Part shown: positions 7,720 to 16,181 of the stretch, one piece after another
Layout: the number at the start of each line of letters is the position of its first letter
Position numbering within the stretch: position 1 is the stretch's first letter
Assembly (NCBI GenBank): GCA_036013055.1
Contig: DASCQM010000014.1
Coordinates: forward strand, 1-64,000
DNA length: 64,000 nucleotides
From: SHYR01 sp036013055
GTDB lineage: Bacteria; Chloroflexota; Dehalococcoidia; UBA2979
Direction of reading: 5' to 3'
Notes under the pieces: generated by a model
What the model was told of the DNA's origin: nothing
The model's input: the letters and a program-made list of their open reading frames with translations, nothing else
Database searches by the model: none
Position numbers and translations under genes: made by a program

Positions 7720-8532
7720 TTAATTGAAGAGCGGTTGGCAGCTCAAACAGTAGTTCGTCTCGCTGCCGCCCTTCGTCTGACCGCGCACCGCTGAGCCACA
7801 GCGCGGGCACGACTCGCCCTCCTTGCGATGCACCCGCAGGTGGTCGCGCCACTCCGCCTTGCCCTGCACCAGCCCCTCGCGGACGTGCTCCTCCAGCAGC
7901 GGCGTCGCCCACTCGAACGTCGCGATCACGGCGTGATAGAGCCGGCGGCGGTCGTCATCGTCGAACGTCGCGGCGCGGCGATGGGGGTGGAACTGCGCCT
8001 CCCAGAGGATCTCGTCGGCGTACGCATTGCCGATGCCAGCGAGGAACTTCTGATTCGTGAGCGAGCTCTTGATCTGCCCACGTCGCCGCGCGAGCTGCGC
8101 TACGAACGTCTCCTCATCGACCGCCAGCGCATCCGGGCCAAGGTCCGCGAACCCGGGCACCTGATCCAGCTCGTCCTTCGGTGCGACGTACCAGCGTCCC
8201 ATCCGACGTTGGTCCGCGTAGCGCAACTCGTGGTCGTTCGAGAACCGCAACGCAATGCAGGTCGCCTTCGTACGACGCAGCGAGGGTTCGGCCCACGTCC
8301 AACGCCCGGTGAGCATCGAGTTCACGACCAGCGCGTCGTCGCCGTCCCACTCGAAGATCATGAACTTGCCGTAGCGGCGCACCGACGTGAACTCGCGCCC
8401 GATCAGACCGTCGAGGTTGTCGGCGCTGCGGACGAGCCAGGGGACGCTGAGGTCGGTCTCCGTAAGCGTGAGGCCCTTCAGGTTCTTATTTAGGAACCCG
8501 GCGATCGCCTCCAGGTCCGGAATCTCAGGCAT
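7720..8532 (-). CDS. Fpg/Nei-family DNA glycosylase-like protein with altered zinc finger
   Basis: The 270-residue protein begins MPEIPDLEAI, so the catalytic Pro2 and Glu3 of the base-excision glycosylase/AP lyase family are kept. It also has the core QKFLAGIGNAYADEILW and the ribose-contact region ADQRRMGRW. The C-terminal zinc finger has Cys242, Cys245, Cys262 and Cys265, but the Arg that normally stands 5 residues before the third Cys is Ser257. The enzyme may act on damaged bases with altered specificity. Start ATG at 8532 overlaps the end of pheA by 8 bases; the frame extends to 8622 without family sequence. Confidence 0.85.
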   Translation of the reverse strand: MPEIPDLEAIAGFLNKNLKGLTLTETDLSVPWLVRSADNLDGLIGREFTSVRRYGKFMIFEWDGDDALVVNSMLTGRWTWAEPSLRRTKATCIALRFSNDHELRYADQRRMGRWYVAPKDELDQVPGFADLGPDALAVDEETFVAQLARRRGQIKSSLTNQKFLAGIGNAYADEILWEAQFHPHRRAATFDDDDRRRLYHAVIATFEWATPLLEEHVREGLVQGKAEWRDHLRVHRKEGESCPRCGSAVRGQTKGGSETNYCLSCQPLFN

Positions 8533-9364
8533 CACCCGCCGCCCGGCGGGGGTACGAGCCAAAGACGCGCAGCCACGGCGTCGCCTCGTCGATGTCGCGC
8601 AGCGTGTCGGCGACCTCGGCATCGGTGCGGTGACCCTCGAAGTCGATCAGGAAGACGTACGTGCCAAGCTGCTGACGCGTGGGGCGCGACTCGATCCGCG
8701 TCATGTTCAGGCCGCGCTTCGAAAGGTAGCCCAGCACCTCGACGAGTGACCCGGGGCGGTCGTGGTACGCCGTGAAGGCGATTGATGTGAGGTCGCTGCC
8801 GGTCGGCTCCTCGTCGGCGTCGGAAATCACGAGAAAGCGCGTCTCGTTGCCCGCCTCGTCGGCAATGTCTTCCGCGTAGACAGTGGCGCCGCTCAACTGC
8901 GCCGCCAGCATGCTGCCCACCGCGATCGCGCCGGGCTCCGCCATCGCACCCTCGATCGCCGCAGCCGTCGAGAGGGCGGCCACGGGCTCAGCGTTCGGCG
9001 CGATCTCTCGCAGCCGGTGGCGGCACTGCGCGAGCGCCTGCGGGTGCGAGTAGACGCGCGTCGCGACGGCGGGATCGACGCCCGGCGCACCAGCGAGGAT
9101 GTGCTTGATCTGCACGACGACCTCACCGCTGACCGAGAGCGCAAAGTCGTCCCGCAGCATCAGATCCAGAGTCTCGGTAACGCCACCTTCGACGGAGTTC
9201 TCCGCCGCGCAGACGGCAGCATCGGCCTCGCCGCCCTGGACGGCCGCGATCGCAGCAGCGACGGTCGCTACCGGCAGCAGTTCGGCGCTCGCGTCGTGGG
9301 CGACAGCGGCGGCCTCCGAGTAGGTTCCGCGCGGGCCGAGGTGTGCGAGGCGGCGTGCAGCCAT
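8525..9364 (-). CDS. pheA: Prephenate dehydratase
   Basis: It converts prephenate to phenylpyruvate in phenylalanine synthesis. The 279-residue monofunctional enzyme starts LAHLGPRGTYSEAAA, contains the AENSVEGGV and GNETRFLV motifs of the catalytic domain (Thr-Arg-Phe near residue 180), and ends with an ACT domain (FTAYHDRPGSLVEVLGYL, ESRPTR), the usual site for feedback inhibition by phenylalanine. No chorismate mutase domain is fused. It lies 2 bases after the RCK gene and overlaps the glycosylase gene, in one minus-strand transcript. Confidence 0.95.
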   Translation of the reverse strand: MAARRLAHLGPRGTYSEAAAVAHDASAELLPVATVAAAIAAVQGGEADAAVCAAENSVEGGVTETLDLMLRDDFALSVSGEVVVQIKHILAGAPGVDPAVATRVYSHPQALAQCRHRLREIAPNAEPVAALSTAAAIEGAMAEPGAIAVGSMLAAQLSGATVYAEDIADEAGNETRFLVISDADEEPTGSDLTSIAFTAYHDRPGSLVEVLGYLSKRGLNMTRIESRPTRQQLGTYVFLIDFEGHRTDAEVADTLRDIDEATPWLRVFGSYPRRAAGDA

Positions 9365-9366
9365 CG

Positions 9367-10080
9367 CTAGCTCTCGTCCTCGACAACGTCAGTCGGGTCG
9401 TTCGCCGATGCCATGCCGGGACCGGCGAAGAGGCCTCGCAACTTCTCCTCGGCAGCCTCGGCGATCACGGCAATCACCTCGTCGCCGGTCTGCAGCACCG
9501 TTTCGGCGGTGGGGATGCGCGGCGCGCCGTCGATGCCGACGACCAGCGAGATCACGGTCTGGTAGGGCAGCGGCAGATCACGGATCGCCGAGCCCTCGGC
9601 GGTGGAACCCTGCAGCACATGGAGATCGACGATCTCAAGGCCGGAGCCGGAGAGGTGCATCAGCGGCACCACAATGTGCTCCGGCAGCGTCGCCTCGATC
9701 TGCGCCAGCGCGGCGGCGGCGGCAGAGACAGTGGCGTCGACGCCCAACGTCTTGAAGAGCCGCTCGTTTCGCGGGTCGATCACGCGCGCGATCGTGCGGT
9801 CGACGTGGAACCAGTGCTTTGCCACCTGGCAGGCGACAAGGTTGCGCCCGTCGTCGCGGGTGAGCGCGACCAGCAGGTCGGCACGGCCCGCACCGGCGGC
9901 TTCGAGGAAGACGACCTCCGTGCCGTCGCCCTCGATCACTATCTCGCCGAGCTCCTCGCGGAGATCGCGCGCCACGGTCGGATCGTTCTCGATCAGGACG
10001 ACCTCGTGGTCGGGAAACTCGAGCAGTTCAAGCGCCAGCCCGTAACCAACCGCCCCGCCACCTACAACGATGATGTACAC
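9367..10080 (-). CDS. TrkA-type RCK protein (RCK_N plus RCK_C)
   Basis: The 237-residue cytoplasmic protein has an N-terminal Rossmann domain (MYIIVVGGGAVGYGLALEL, acidic residue at the end of strand 2 in LIENDP), which should bind NAD(H) or ATP, and a C-terminal RCK_C domain (about 145-215). Such proteins gate potassium channels or transporters. It is followed upstream in the operon by a second, shorter RCK protein and a universal stress protein. No TrkH/KtrB pore gene is in the window, so its partner is unknown. Confidence 0.88.
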   Translation of the reverse strand: MYIIVVGGGAVGYGLALELLEFPDHEVVLIENDPTVARDLREELGEIVIEGDGTEVVFLEAAGAGRADLLVALTRDDGRNLVACQVAKHWFHVDRTIARVIDPRNERLFKTLGVDATVSAAAAALAQIEATLPEHIVVPLMHLSGSGLEIVDLHVLQGSTAEGSAIRDLPLPYQTVISLVVGIDGAPRIPTAETVLQTGDEVIAVIAEAAEEKLRGLFAGPGMASANDPTDVVEDES

Positions 10081-10083
10081 GCG

Positions 10084-10488
10084 CTACTCCCGGGTCAGCT
10101 CGTCGTAAGCCAGGTCGGCGCCGATGTTCGTCGGGCTGAAGGTGCGCAGGCCGAGCCGCTGGAACAGCTCAGCGCGGAACGGGTCAGCGAGGCGGGCAAC
10201 GACGCGGTCAACGCCGTAGATGTACTTCGCGATCTGCGCCGCCAGCACGTTGCGGTTGTCGCCCGGCGTGAGCGCGAGGAAGGCGTCCGCACCCTCGATG
10301 CCGGCCTCGAGCAGCACTCGGTGGTCCGCGCCAGAGCCGGCGAGCACGCGGCCCTTGAATTCCGACGACAGGAAGCGTTTGAACTGCGATGCATCGCGAT
10401 CGATGATCGTGACCTCGTGGCCCTGCTGATCGAGTCGAATCGCGACCTTGGAGCCGACGCGGCCACAGCCGACGATTACGGTTCTCAT
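10084..10488 (-). CDS. TrkA-N (RCK_N) domain protein
   Basis: The 134-residue protein is a single Rossmann domain starting MRTVIVGCGRVGSKVAIRL with the Gly-rich nucleotide loop and IIDRD at strand 2. It lacks the RCK_C ligand domain seen in the neighbour, so the two probably form a mixed ring. The start ATG overlaps the stop of the universal stress protein gene by 4 bases. Role in ion-transport regulation is inferred from the family. Confidence 0.85.
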   Translation of the reverse strand: MRTVIVGCGRVGSKVAIRLDQQGHEVTIIDRDASQFKRFLSSEFKGRVLAGSGADHRVLLEAGIEGADAFLALTPGDNRNVLAAQIAKYIYGVDRVVARLADPFRAELFQRLGLRTFSPTNIGADLAYDELTRE

Positions 10489-10964
10489 TGGCCGTCGCCC
10501 TCTCGCTCCCCGAGCACCTCATCGAAGGTGTAGCGGATCAGCCAGACCTCGCACGGTGCGTTCGCCAGAACGTACTCCGGGAAGCGTCCGATCTCGAATC
10601 GTCCAGAAGGCCGACGATGATAGTCTAGCCCCATCACGATCGCACCTGCGCCGATGTCGACAGCTTCGTCGACCAGCGCCTGCCCGGCGTCGCGCGCCTG
10701 CAGCAACTCTCCATCAAGCTGCACGTCGTGCTCGTCCGCGATCTGCTCGGCGCGCGTCAGGATCTCTTCGCCGCGCTCGGCCTCCGGCGCTAGATCGGCT
10801 TCCACCGGCAGCGCCCGCGGCACCTCGATCACATGGAGGGCCGCAACCTTGGCGCGATTCTTCCGCGCCAGGTCGCACGTCACGGCGAGCGCGTTGTACG
10901 CCGCCGCAGTGCCATCGACTGGTACGAGGAACAGGGTGATCTCATCGAGCGGATTGACCGCCAC
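10485..10964 (-). CDS. Universal stress protein family (UspA)
   Basis: The 159-residue protein has the alpha/beta UspA fold: FLVPVDGTAAAYNALAVTCDLA at the N-terminus, KVAALHVIEV in strand 2, and IVMGLDYHRR with the later ANAPCEVWLIR at the C-terminus. The ATP-binding loop GxxGxxxGS is replaced by a sequence around LDYHRRPSGRFEIGRFPEYV, so nucleotide binding is doubtful. The start is GTG. It overlaps the RCK_N gene, and UspA-RCK pairs are often linked to membrane transporters. Confidence 0.82.
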   Translation of the reverse strand: MAVNPLDEITLFLVPVDGTAAAYNALAVTCDLARKNRAKVAALHVIEVPRALPVEADLAPEAERGEEILTRAEQIADEHDVQLDGELLQARDAGQALVDEAVDIGAGAIVMGLDYHRRPSGRFEIGRFPEYVLANAPCEVWLIRYTFDEVLGEREGDGQ

Positions 10965-11000
10965 GGCCGCCCCCCTTCGGGGCTCCAGGCGCCGGGCTGG

Positions 11001-11174
11001 TTACTCTCGCTCCACCATGCGGTAGCGAACGTACCCGTTGGTCAGCAGCACTACAGCGAGTACGTAACCAACCATGCCCCCGCCCTGGAAGAGCGTCAGC
11101 ACGAACGCCAGCAACCCTATCGAAGCTGAAGCGATCGCGAGAGTGAGATTAGTGCGCCGCACGCTTGTCCGCAT
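11001..11174 (-). CDS. 57-residue two-helix membrane protein (previously easy to miss)
   Basis: Reading the minus strand from ATG at 11174 to TAA at 11001 gives MRTSVRRTNLTLAIASASIG and a further 37 residues ending YVRYRMVERE. Two hydrophobic stretches (about 9-29 and 34-47), a basic N-terminus and a charged C-terminus fit a small helical hairpin membrane protein. It lies 36 bases before the universal stress protein gene on the same strand, downstream of the phosphodiesterase gene. There is no strong ribosome site (AGG just before ATG). It might be a membrane partner for the UspA/RCK proteins; function unknown. Confidence 0.6.
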   Translation of the reverse strand: MRTSVRRTNLTLAIASASIGLLAFVLTLFQGGGMVGYVLAVVLLTNGYVRYRMVERE

Positions 11175-11207
11175 CCTGTTTGCGCGGTTCTGGCTGTCCT
11201 TTTCGCG

Positions 11208-11783
11208 TCAATGCAATTGCTCGATCCAGGCATCGACGCGACCCCGGCGTATCTCCATGAACCCGAGCGTGCCGAGCTGTGTCTGCAGGTTCCGCGGATA
11301 GGTCGGCGAACCCGAGTTCACGATCAGCACGCCGTATGAGGTCATCACGAGCGGTACGTGCGTGTCGCCGGCTACGACGACGTTCATCCGACCCTCGAAG
11401 CGGTGATCCATTCGCTCCTCGAAGCTTGAACCCGGCAGGTCGAGGTGCGGGAAGTCGTGGGTCATGCCGATGCTGAGGTCGCCAACGTCGATCACCTGAT
11501 TCTGCGCGAGCCGGGTGTCATCCGGCGCGATCGGGCGGCCGCTGGAGCCGTCGTCGCCGTTGCCGCGCACGCCGATCACGGGTGCGACGTCCTCCAGCCA
11601 ATCGAGCACGATCACATCGTGCATGTCGCCGGCGTGCAGGATCAGATCAACCCCGCGCAAGGCGTCGTAGACCTCGTCCCAGAGCGTCTTGCGCGCCTCC
11701 GGGACATGCGTGTCGGAGATCAGTCCAATGCGGATGTCATCCGGGAACTGATGCCGGTTCAGCCAGGGGCCTGCTTCCACCAT
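11208..11783 (-). CDS. YfcE/MJ0936-type metallophosphoesterase
   Basis: The 191-residue enzyme has the calcineurin-like motifs of the small phosphodiesterase family: GLISDTHVPE (Asp-x-His), LILHAGDMHD (Gly-Asp), VRGNGDD (Gly-Asn-x-Asp, where the usual His is replaced by Gly), THDFPH and VAGDTHVPL. It binds two metal ions and likely hydrolyses phosphodiesters; the natural substrate is unknown. ATG at 11783 is 6 bases after a TACGCT -10 element and looks leaderless; the frame continues upstream but in antisense to pdxS. Confidence 0.85.
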   Translation of the reverse strand: MVEAGPWLNRHQFPDDIRIGLISDTHVPEARKTLWDEVYDALRGVDLILHAGDMHDVIVLDWLEDVAPVIGVRGNGDDGSSGRPIAPDDTRLAQNQVIDVGDLSIGMTHDFPHLDLPGSSFEERMDHRFEGRMNVVVAGDTHVPLVMTSYGVLIVNSGSPTYPRNLQTQLGTLGFMEIRRGRVDAWIEQLH

Positions 11784-11789
11784 CCTGGG

Positions 11790-11795
11790 AGCGTA
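11790..11795 (-). promoter_or_regulatory. -10 element of the leaderless phosphodiesterase gene
   Basis: On the minus strand TACGCT is followed by six bases (CCCAGG) and the ATG at 11783. AGG abuts the start codon too closely to act as a normal ribosome site. Confidence 0.5.
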
Positions 11796-11881
11796 CCGCG
11801 CTTCGCCGCCGCCGGGTACAGCTGCAAGCTGCGGTGCCACACCGTAGCCACGGCGTGCACGTCCTCCAGCAGTGAATCGCA

Positions 11882-11887
11882 TACAAT
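11882..11887 (+). promoter_or_regulatory. Possible -10 element for pdxS
   Basis: TACAAT lies 44 bases before the pdxS ATG in the divergent gap between phosphodiesterase and pdxS. No good -35 match is present. Confidence 0.4.
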
Positions 11888-11931
11888 ACGTAGTCAAAGA
11901 GCGCCCCCACGGGGCCAGTATCGGGAGCACC

Positions 11932-12870
11932 ATGACGACCACCACCGGCAATTCCGCGACCGGCACGCCATCCGCCAACGGTGGCAGCGGCGAAACCGCG
12001 ACCTGGACCGTGAAGGCCGGCCTGGCACAGATGCTCAAGGGCGGCGTGATCATGGACGTCGTCAACGTGGAGCACGCAAAAATCGCCGAGGAGGCCGGGG
12101 CCTGCTCCGTGATGGCGCTGGAACGCGTGCCGTCCGACATCCGCGCTGACGGCGGCGTGGCACGGATGAGCGATGTCCAGATGATCGAAGAGATCATGGA
12201 TGCCGTCTCGATCCCGGTGATGGCAAAGGCGCGCATCGGTCACTTCGTCGAGGCGCAGATCCTCGAGGCCGCGGGCGTCGATTACATCGACGAGTCCGAG
12301 GTGCTAACGATGGCGGACGAGAGCCACCACATCGACAAGCACGCGTTCGGTGTGCCGTTCGTCTGCGGCTGCCGTGACCTCGGTGAAGCGCTGCGGCGCA
12401 TCGCGGAGGGTGCGGCGATGATCCGCACCAAGGGCGAGGCCGGTACCGGCGACATCGTTGAGGCCGTGCGCCACATGCGGCAGCTCTGGGGCGGCATTCG
12501 CCGAGTGCAGAACGCACCTGACGACGAACTGGCATCGATCGCCAAGGAACTACAGTCACCGATCGCGCTCGTGCAGGAAGTGAAGAAGCTCGGTCGCCTG
12601 CCGGTCGTCAACTTCTCGGCTGGTGGCGTCGCCACCCCGGCAGACGCGGCGCTGATGATGCAGCTCGGCGCGGACGGCGTCTTCGTCGGCTCCGGCATCT
12701 TCAAGTCGAACGAGCCGGAGAAGATGGCGGCCGCCATCGTGAAGGCCGTGACCAACTTCAGTGACGCGAACGCGCTCGTCGATGTCTCGCGCGGCATCGG
12801 CAAGGCGATGCCCGGCCTCTCAGTCGCCGCGCTGCCGGCCGACGAACTGATGGCCGGGCGAGGGAACTAG
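11932..12870 (+). CDS. pdxS: Pyridoxal 5'-phosphate synthase subunit PdxS
   Basis: PdxS joins ribose 5-phosphate, glyceraldehyde 3-phosphate and ammonia into pyridoxal 5'-phosphate. The 312-residue (beta/alpha)8 enzyme has KAGLAQMLKGGVIMDVVN, the VMALERVPSDIRADGGVARM signature and PVVNFSAGGVATPADAALM; the catalytic lysines fall in MAKARIGHF and in KLGRLPVVNF. A Thr/Ser/Gly-rich extension of about 20 residues precedes the usual N-terminus. ATG at 11932 follows GGGAG; the frame is open to 11872 without family sequence. pdxT follows after 49 bases and supplies the ammonia. Confidence 0.97.
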   Translation: MTTTTGNSATGTPSANGGSGETATWTVKAGLAQMLKGGVIMDVVNVEHAKIAEEAGACSVMALERVPSDIRADGGVARMSDVQMIEEIMDAVSIPVMAKARIGHFVEAQILEAAGVDYIDESEVLTMADESHHIDKHAFGVPFVCGCRDLGEALRRIAEGAAMIRTKGEAGTGDIVEAVRHMRQLWGGIRRVQNAPDDELASIAKELQSPIALVQEVKKLGRLPVVNFSAGGVATPADAALMMQLGADGVFVGSGIFKSNEPEKMAAAIVKAVTNFSDANALVDVSRGIGKAMPGLSVAALPADELMAGRGN

Positions 12871-12919
12871 CCGCCACGGTCACCCGTTCACCCCTCTCCC
12901 GCGACGCAGAGGCGTCAGC

Positions 12920-13537
12920 ATGAACCCCCGCATCGGCGTACTGGCGATGCAGGGTGACTTCGAAGAGCACATCACGCTGCTCTCGCGGATCGACGTCGAC
13001 GCCTACGAGGTGCGGACGCTGGCGCAGCTCGATGCCTGCGACGGCCTGATCATCCCCGGAGGCGAGAGCACGACGATGGCGCGGCTGCTGATCGCGTTCG
13101 AGCTGATGCAGCCGCTGCGCGACCGCATCGCGGACGGGATGCCCGTCTGGGGCACCTGCGCCGGCGCGATCATGCTGGCGAACGACGTACCTGAACTCGA
13201 CCGCCCCCCGATCGGCGCGATGGACATCCGCGTCAAACGCAACGCGTTCGGACGCCAGATCGACTCTTTCGAGGCCGATCTCGAGATCGCGGGCATCGAT
13301 GGCGCGCCGATGCATGCCGTCTTCATCCGCGCGCCGGTGATCGAGGCCGCAGGGCCGAACGTCGACGTGATCGCGCAGCTCGACGATGGCCGCATCGTCG
13401 CCTGCCGCGAGGGCACCATGCTGGCGACATCGTTCCACCCGGAGCTGACGGCCGACACCCGATTCCACGCGCTCTTCGCCTCGATCGTGAGCGAGCGCAT
13501 GCGCAGTGCGGTTGCGGCGGAGGAGGCGACGGCATGA
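12920..13537 (+). CDS. pdxT: Pyridoxal 5'-phosphate synthase glutaminase subunit PdxT
   Basis: PdxT hydrolyses glutamine and passes ammonia to PdxS. The 205-residue class I glutaminase shows GVLAMQGDFEEH, the IIPGGESTT motif, the nucleophile in WGTCAGAIML (Cys near 79) and the His-Glu pair in TSFHPELT near the end. The stop codon overlaps the next start by 4 bases. Length and motifs are normal, so with pdxS the cell should make vitamin B6 without the DXP route. Confidence 0.97.
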   Translation: MNPRIGVLAMQGDFEEHITLLSRIDVDAYEVRTLAQLDACDGLIIPGGESTTMARLLIAFELMQPLRDRIADGMPVWGTCAGAIMLANDVPELDRPPIGAMDIRVKRNAFGRQIDSFEADLEIAGIDGAPMHAVFIRAPVIEAAGPNVDVIAQLDDGRIVACREGTMLATSFHPELTADTRFHALFASIVSERMRSAVAAEEATA

Positions 13538-14523
13538 CGAACGCGCCACAGAACACTCCGCACGCGTCCGCCACCGCGCACGCTCCGCGTCCGATCGACC
13601 TCGTGGCCCTCGTTACTTTCGACGACGAGGTCTACGAGAATCAGGCCGTGACGCGGCAACGGCTTTCCCGCCCCACGGCTGCCCCCCCGGCGCTGAACGC
13701 GGCGATCGAGCAGTGGCTCGTGCGCAGGCGTCACATGTGGATCGATGTGCTCGGCCGCCAGATCAATGGCATCGCGACCGCACGCCCGCTCGCCGCGAAC
13801 GACACGTGGATCATCGACACGTTGATCGATGCGTCAGACGGTCCGGAGAGCGGCGCGATCTTCGCGCTGCTCGACCAGGCGCTACAGGCGGCGACTCAAG
13901 CGCAGGTCGGTCGCGTGCTGTTGCGCACGGCAGCCGACGCTCCCGTACTACCCGATGCGATCCGGAGCGGCTTCAAGCACGCGCTCAACGAGCAGCTCTG
14001 GACGGCCGCAGCGCTGACGCCGCCCGCCAACGAACCCGCCGCCCCGGTCGACGTGCGCGAGCGATCAGACGCGGACGCGTTCGACCTCTTCCAGCTCTTC
14101 AACCAGGCGCTGCCGATCCAGGCGCGACAGGCGCTCGCGCTCACGCTGGGCGAGTGGGAGGGCCTGCAGGACCGTCGCTGGCTCGGACGCAACTCGCGTG
14201 AGTGGGTGGCGACGGCGGACGGCCGCATCGTCGCCTCGCTGCGTCTCTCGCTCGCCGACGACGGCGCGCAGTTCGACCTCACATCCGCTCCGGACACGAC
14301 TGCGGGCGCGGAGGCGCTGCTGCGGGTCGCCGCGAAGGAGACGCAGGGTCGCGACCACGTGCTGGCGCTGATCGCTCGCTCCGCCGCGCCGCTCGAGCGC
14401 GTGCTGCGCAACAGCGGACTTGAGTCGCAATCCGAGTACGTGCTGCTCAGCCGTCGCACGATGCAACCAATCGCGGAAGCGGCTCGCGCCCAGCAAGGAG
14501 TGGTGGTCTCCCGTGGCGTCTGA
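13534..14523 (+). CDS. Protein with two GNAT-like halves, unknown function
   Basis: The 329-residue soluble protein shows no sure family motif. Its two halves (about 15-160 and 165-315) have similar strand-helix patterns, each with a central block resembling a divergent acetyltransferase fold (IDVLGRQINGIATARPL and WVATADGRIVASLRLSL), so it may be a double GNAT protein without the clear acetyl-CoA loop. It overlaps pdxT and the following ATPase gene, suggesting one transcript. The GNAT link is inference only. Confidence 0.6.
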   Translation: MTNAPQNTPHASATAHAPRPIDLVALVTFDDEVYENQAVTRQRLSRPTAAPPALNAAIEQWLVRRRHMWIDVLGRQINGIATARPLAANDTWIIDTLIDASDGPESGAIFALLDQALQAATQAQVGRVLLRTAADAPVLPDAIRSGFKHALNEQLWTAAALTPPANEPAAPVDVRERSDADAFDLFQLFNQALPIQARQALALTLGEWEGLQDRRWLGRNSREWVATADGRIVASLRLSLADDGAQFDLTSAPDTTAGAEALLRVAAKETQGRDHVLALIARSAAPLERVLRNSGLESQSEYVLLSRRTMQPIAEAARAQQGVVVSRGV

Positions 14524-16177
14524 CAGAGCCGTCGATGGAGGAGCCGTCGAGCCTGCTGCCTCGGAGACTGCCGCGCTGAACGGATCGGAGGCGATCGCGG
14601 GCAGCGACGAGCAGGCGGTGCTCGACGCGCTCCTCGACGTGATGCCAGCGCGCGTCGCTGATGCGGTGCATGCCCAGAACGCCGGTGCGCTACTGGAGAT
14701 CGTGCTCGACCTTGGTCGACCGCCGACCGCGCGCTACACGAGCGGCGAGGTCGTGCTGGACAGCGACGATGTCACCAAGCAGGAGCTGGAGAACGTCGTC
14801 CACCAGATCTCCGAGTTCGGCGAGGACAACCGCGCCGGAATCGAGCGCACCCTGCACCGCATCTCCGCGCTGCGGAACCGCCGAGGGCGCATCGTTGGGC
14901 TGACCTGTCGCGCCGGACGTGCCGTCAGCGGGTCGGCGAGCGTGATCCGCGACCTGATCGAGACCGGCCGCAGTATCCTGTTGCTCGGCCGACCCGGCGT
15001 AGGCAAGACCACGATGCTGCGCGAGGCCGCGCGCGTGCTCGCCGACGAGCTGGAGAAGCGCGTCGTGATCGTCGACACCTCGAACGAGATCGGCGGCGAT
15101 GGTGACATCCCGCACGCCGGCGTCGGTCGCTCGCGCCGCATGCAGGTGCCTCGCCCCGAGCTGCAGCATCAGGTGATGATCGAAGCCGTCGAGAACCACA
15201 TGCCCGAGGTGATCGTGATCGACGAGATCGGGACGGCGTTGGAGGCCGAGGCGTCGCGCACGATCGCCGAGCGCGGCGTGCAGCTGATCGCGACGGCCCA
15301 CGGCAACACGCTCAACAACCTGATGCAGAACCCGACGCTCTCCGACCTGATCGGCGGCATCGAGTCCGTCACGCTCGGTGACGAGGAGGCACGACGGCGC
15401 GGCACGCAGAAGACGGTACTGGAGCGCCGCACCGCGCCCACCTTCCAGTCGCTCGTCGAGATCCAGTCCTTCAGCCGCGTCGCCGTGCATGAGGACATCG
15501 CCGCCACCGTCGACGCGCTACTGCGCGGCTTCGACGTCGAGGCGGAGATCCGCACCGTCGACGACAGCGGCGAGATCGCGGCCGTCGAGCGCCTCCAGTT
15601 GAGCGCCGAGAGCGACGAGGACGACGAACGAGCACCAGAGGAGCGCGCGACCGCTGTCCCGCCCGCTCCCGGTGGCCCGCCGCGTCGCATCCTGCCCTTC
15701 GGCGTCAGTGGATCGCGGCTCGAAGACGCGATCGGCAGCACACGCTCGGCCGCGACGGTCGTCGACAGCCTGAAGAACGCGGACGCCGTGATGACCCTGC
15801 GCCACTACTACCGACGCCGCAGCGGGCCGCTCAAGGAGGCGGAGTCGCGCGGCATCCCCGTCTACGTGCTGCGCAACAACACCGAGGAGCAGATGGAGCG
15901 CTCGCTGATGGCGATGCGCGACGAGGGCGAGGAGTTTGACCCGATCACCGCCGCGCTGCGGGAGACGGAGGAAGCGATCGCCTCCGTCTCGTTCCACGGC
16001 CGTCGCAGCATCGAGCTGGCGCCACAGAACCCATACATCCGCAAGCGGCAGCACGAGCTGGCGACCCGCCATGGTCTGCACTCGACGTCGCGCGGGCGTG
16101 AACCGTACCGCCGCATCACCGTCTCCGGCGGGAACCGCCCGCCGAACCGCGACCTGCCGTGGAACGCCACAGAGTAG
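14513..16177 (+). CDS. R3H domain AAA-type ATPase (Ycf45/SpoIIIAA-like)
   Basis: The 554-residue protein has an acidic N-terminus, a P-loop ATPase domain (LLLGRPGVGKTTMLREAARV, Walker B VIVIDEIGT, about residues 150-360), a charged linker, and a C-terminal R3H nucleic-acid-binding motif (IRKRQHELATRHGL, Arg-x3-His). This is the conserved architecture of the Ycf45-like ATPases, related to SpoIIIAA; the substrate is unknown, but single-stranded nucleic acid is likely. GTG at 14513 is preferred and overlaps the previous stop; AAGGAG lies 12 bases before. tmk follows directly. Confidence 0.85.
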   Translation: MASDRAVDGGAVEPAASETAALNGSEAIAGSDEQAVLDALLDVMPARVADAVHAQNAGALLEIVLDLGRPPTARYTSGEVVLDSDDVTKQELENVVHQISEFGEDNRAGIERTLHRISALRNRRGRIVGLTCRAGRAVSGSASVIRDLIETGRSILLLGRPGVGKTTMLREAARVLADELEKRVVIVDTSNEIGGDGDIPHAGVGRSRRMQVPRPELQHQVMIEAVENHMPEVIVIDEIGTALEAEASRTIAERGVQLIATAHGNTLNNLMQNPTLSDLIGGIESVTLGDEEARRRGTQKTVLERRTAPTFQSLVEIQSFSRVAVHEDIAATVDALLRGFDVEAEIRTVDDSGEIAAVERLQLSAESDEDDERAPEERATAVPPAPGGPPRRILPFGVSGSRLEDAIGSTRSAATVVDSLKNADAVMTLRHYYRRRSGPLKEAESRGIPVYVLRNNTEEQMERSLMAMRDEGEEFDPITAALRETEEAIASVSFHGRRSIELAPQNPYIRKRQHELATRHGLHSTSRGREPYRRITVSGGNRPPNRDLPWNATE

Positions 16178-16181
16178 GCCC

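Noticed and set aside
9343..10533. Plus-strand open frame of 396 codons over pheA and the RCK genes
   Set aside because: It is antisense to clear genes; the translation is rich in Arg, His and Asp with no recognisable domain.
11784..12236. Upstream extension of the phosphodiesterase gene
   Set aside because: It lies antisense to pdxS, and the -10 element at 11790-11795 would be inside it.
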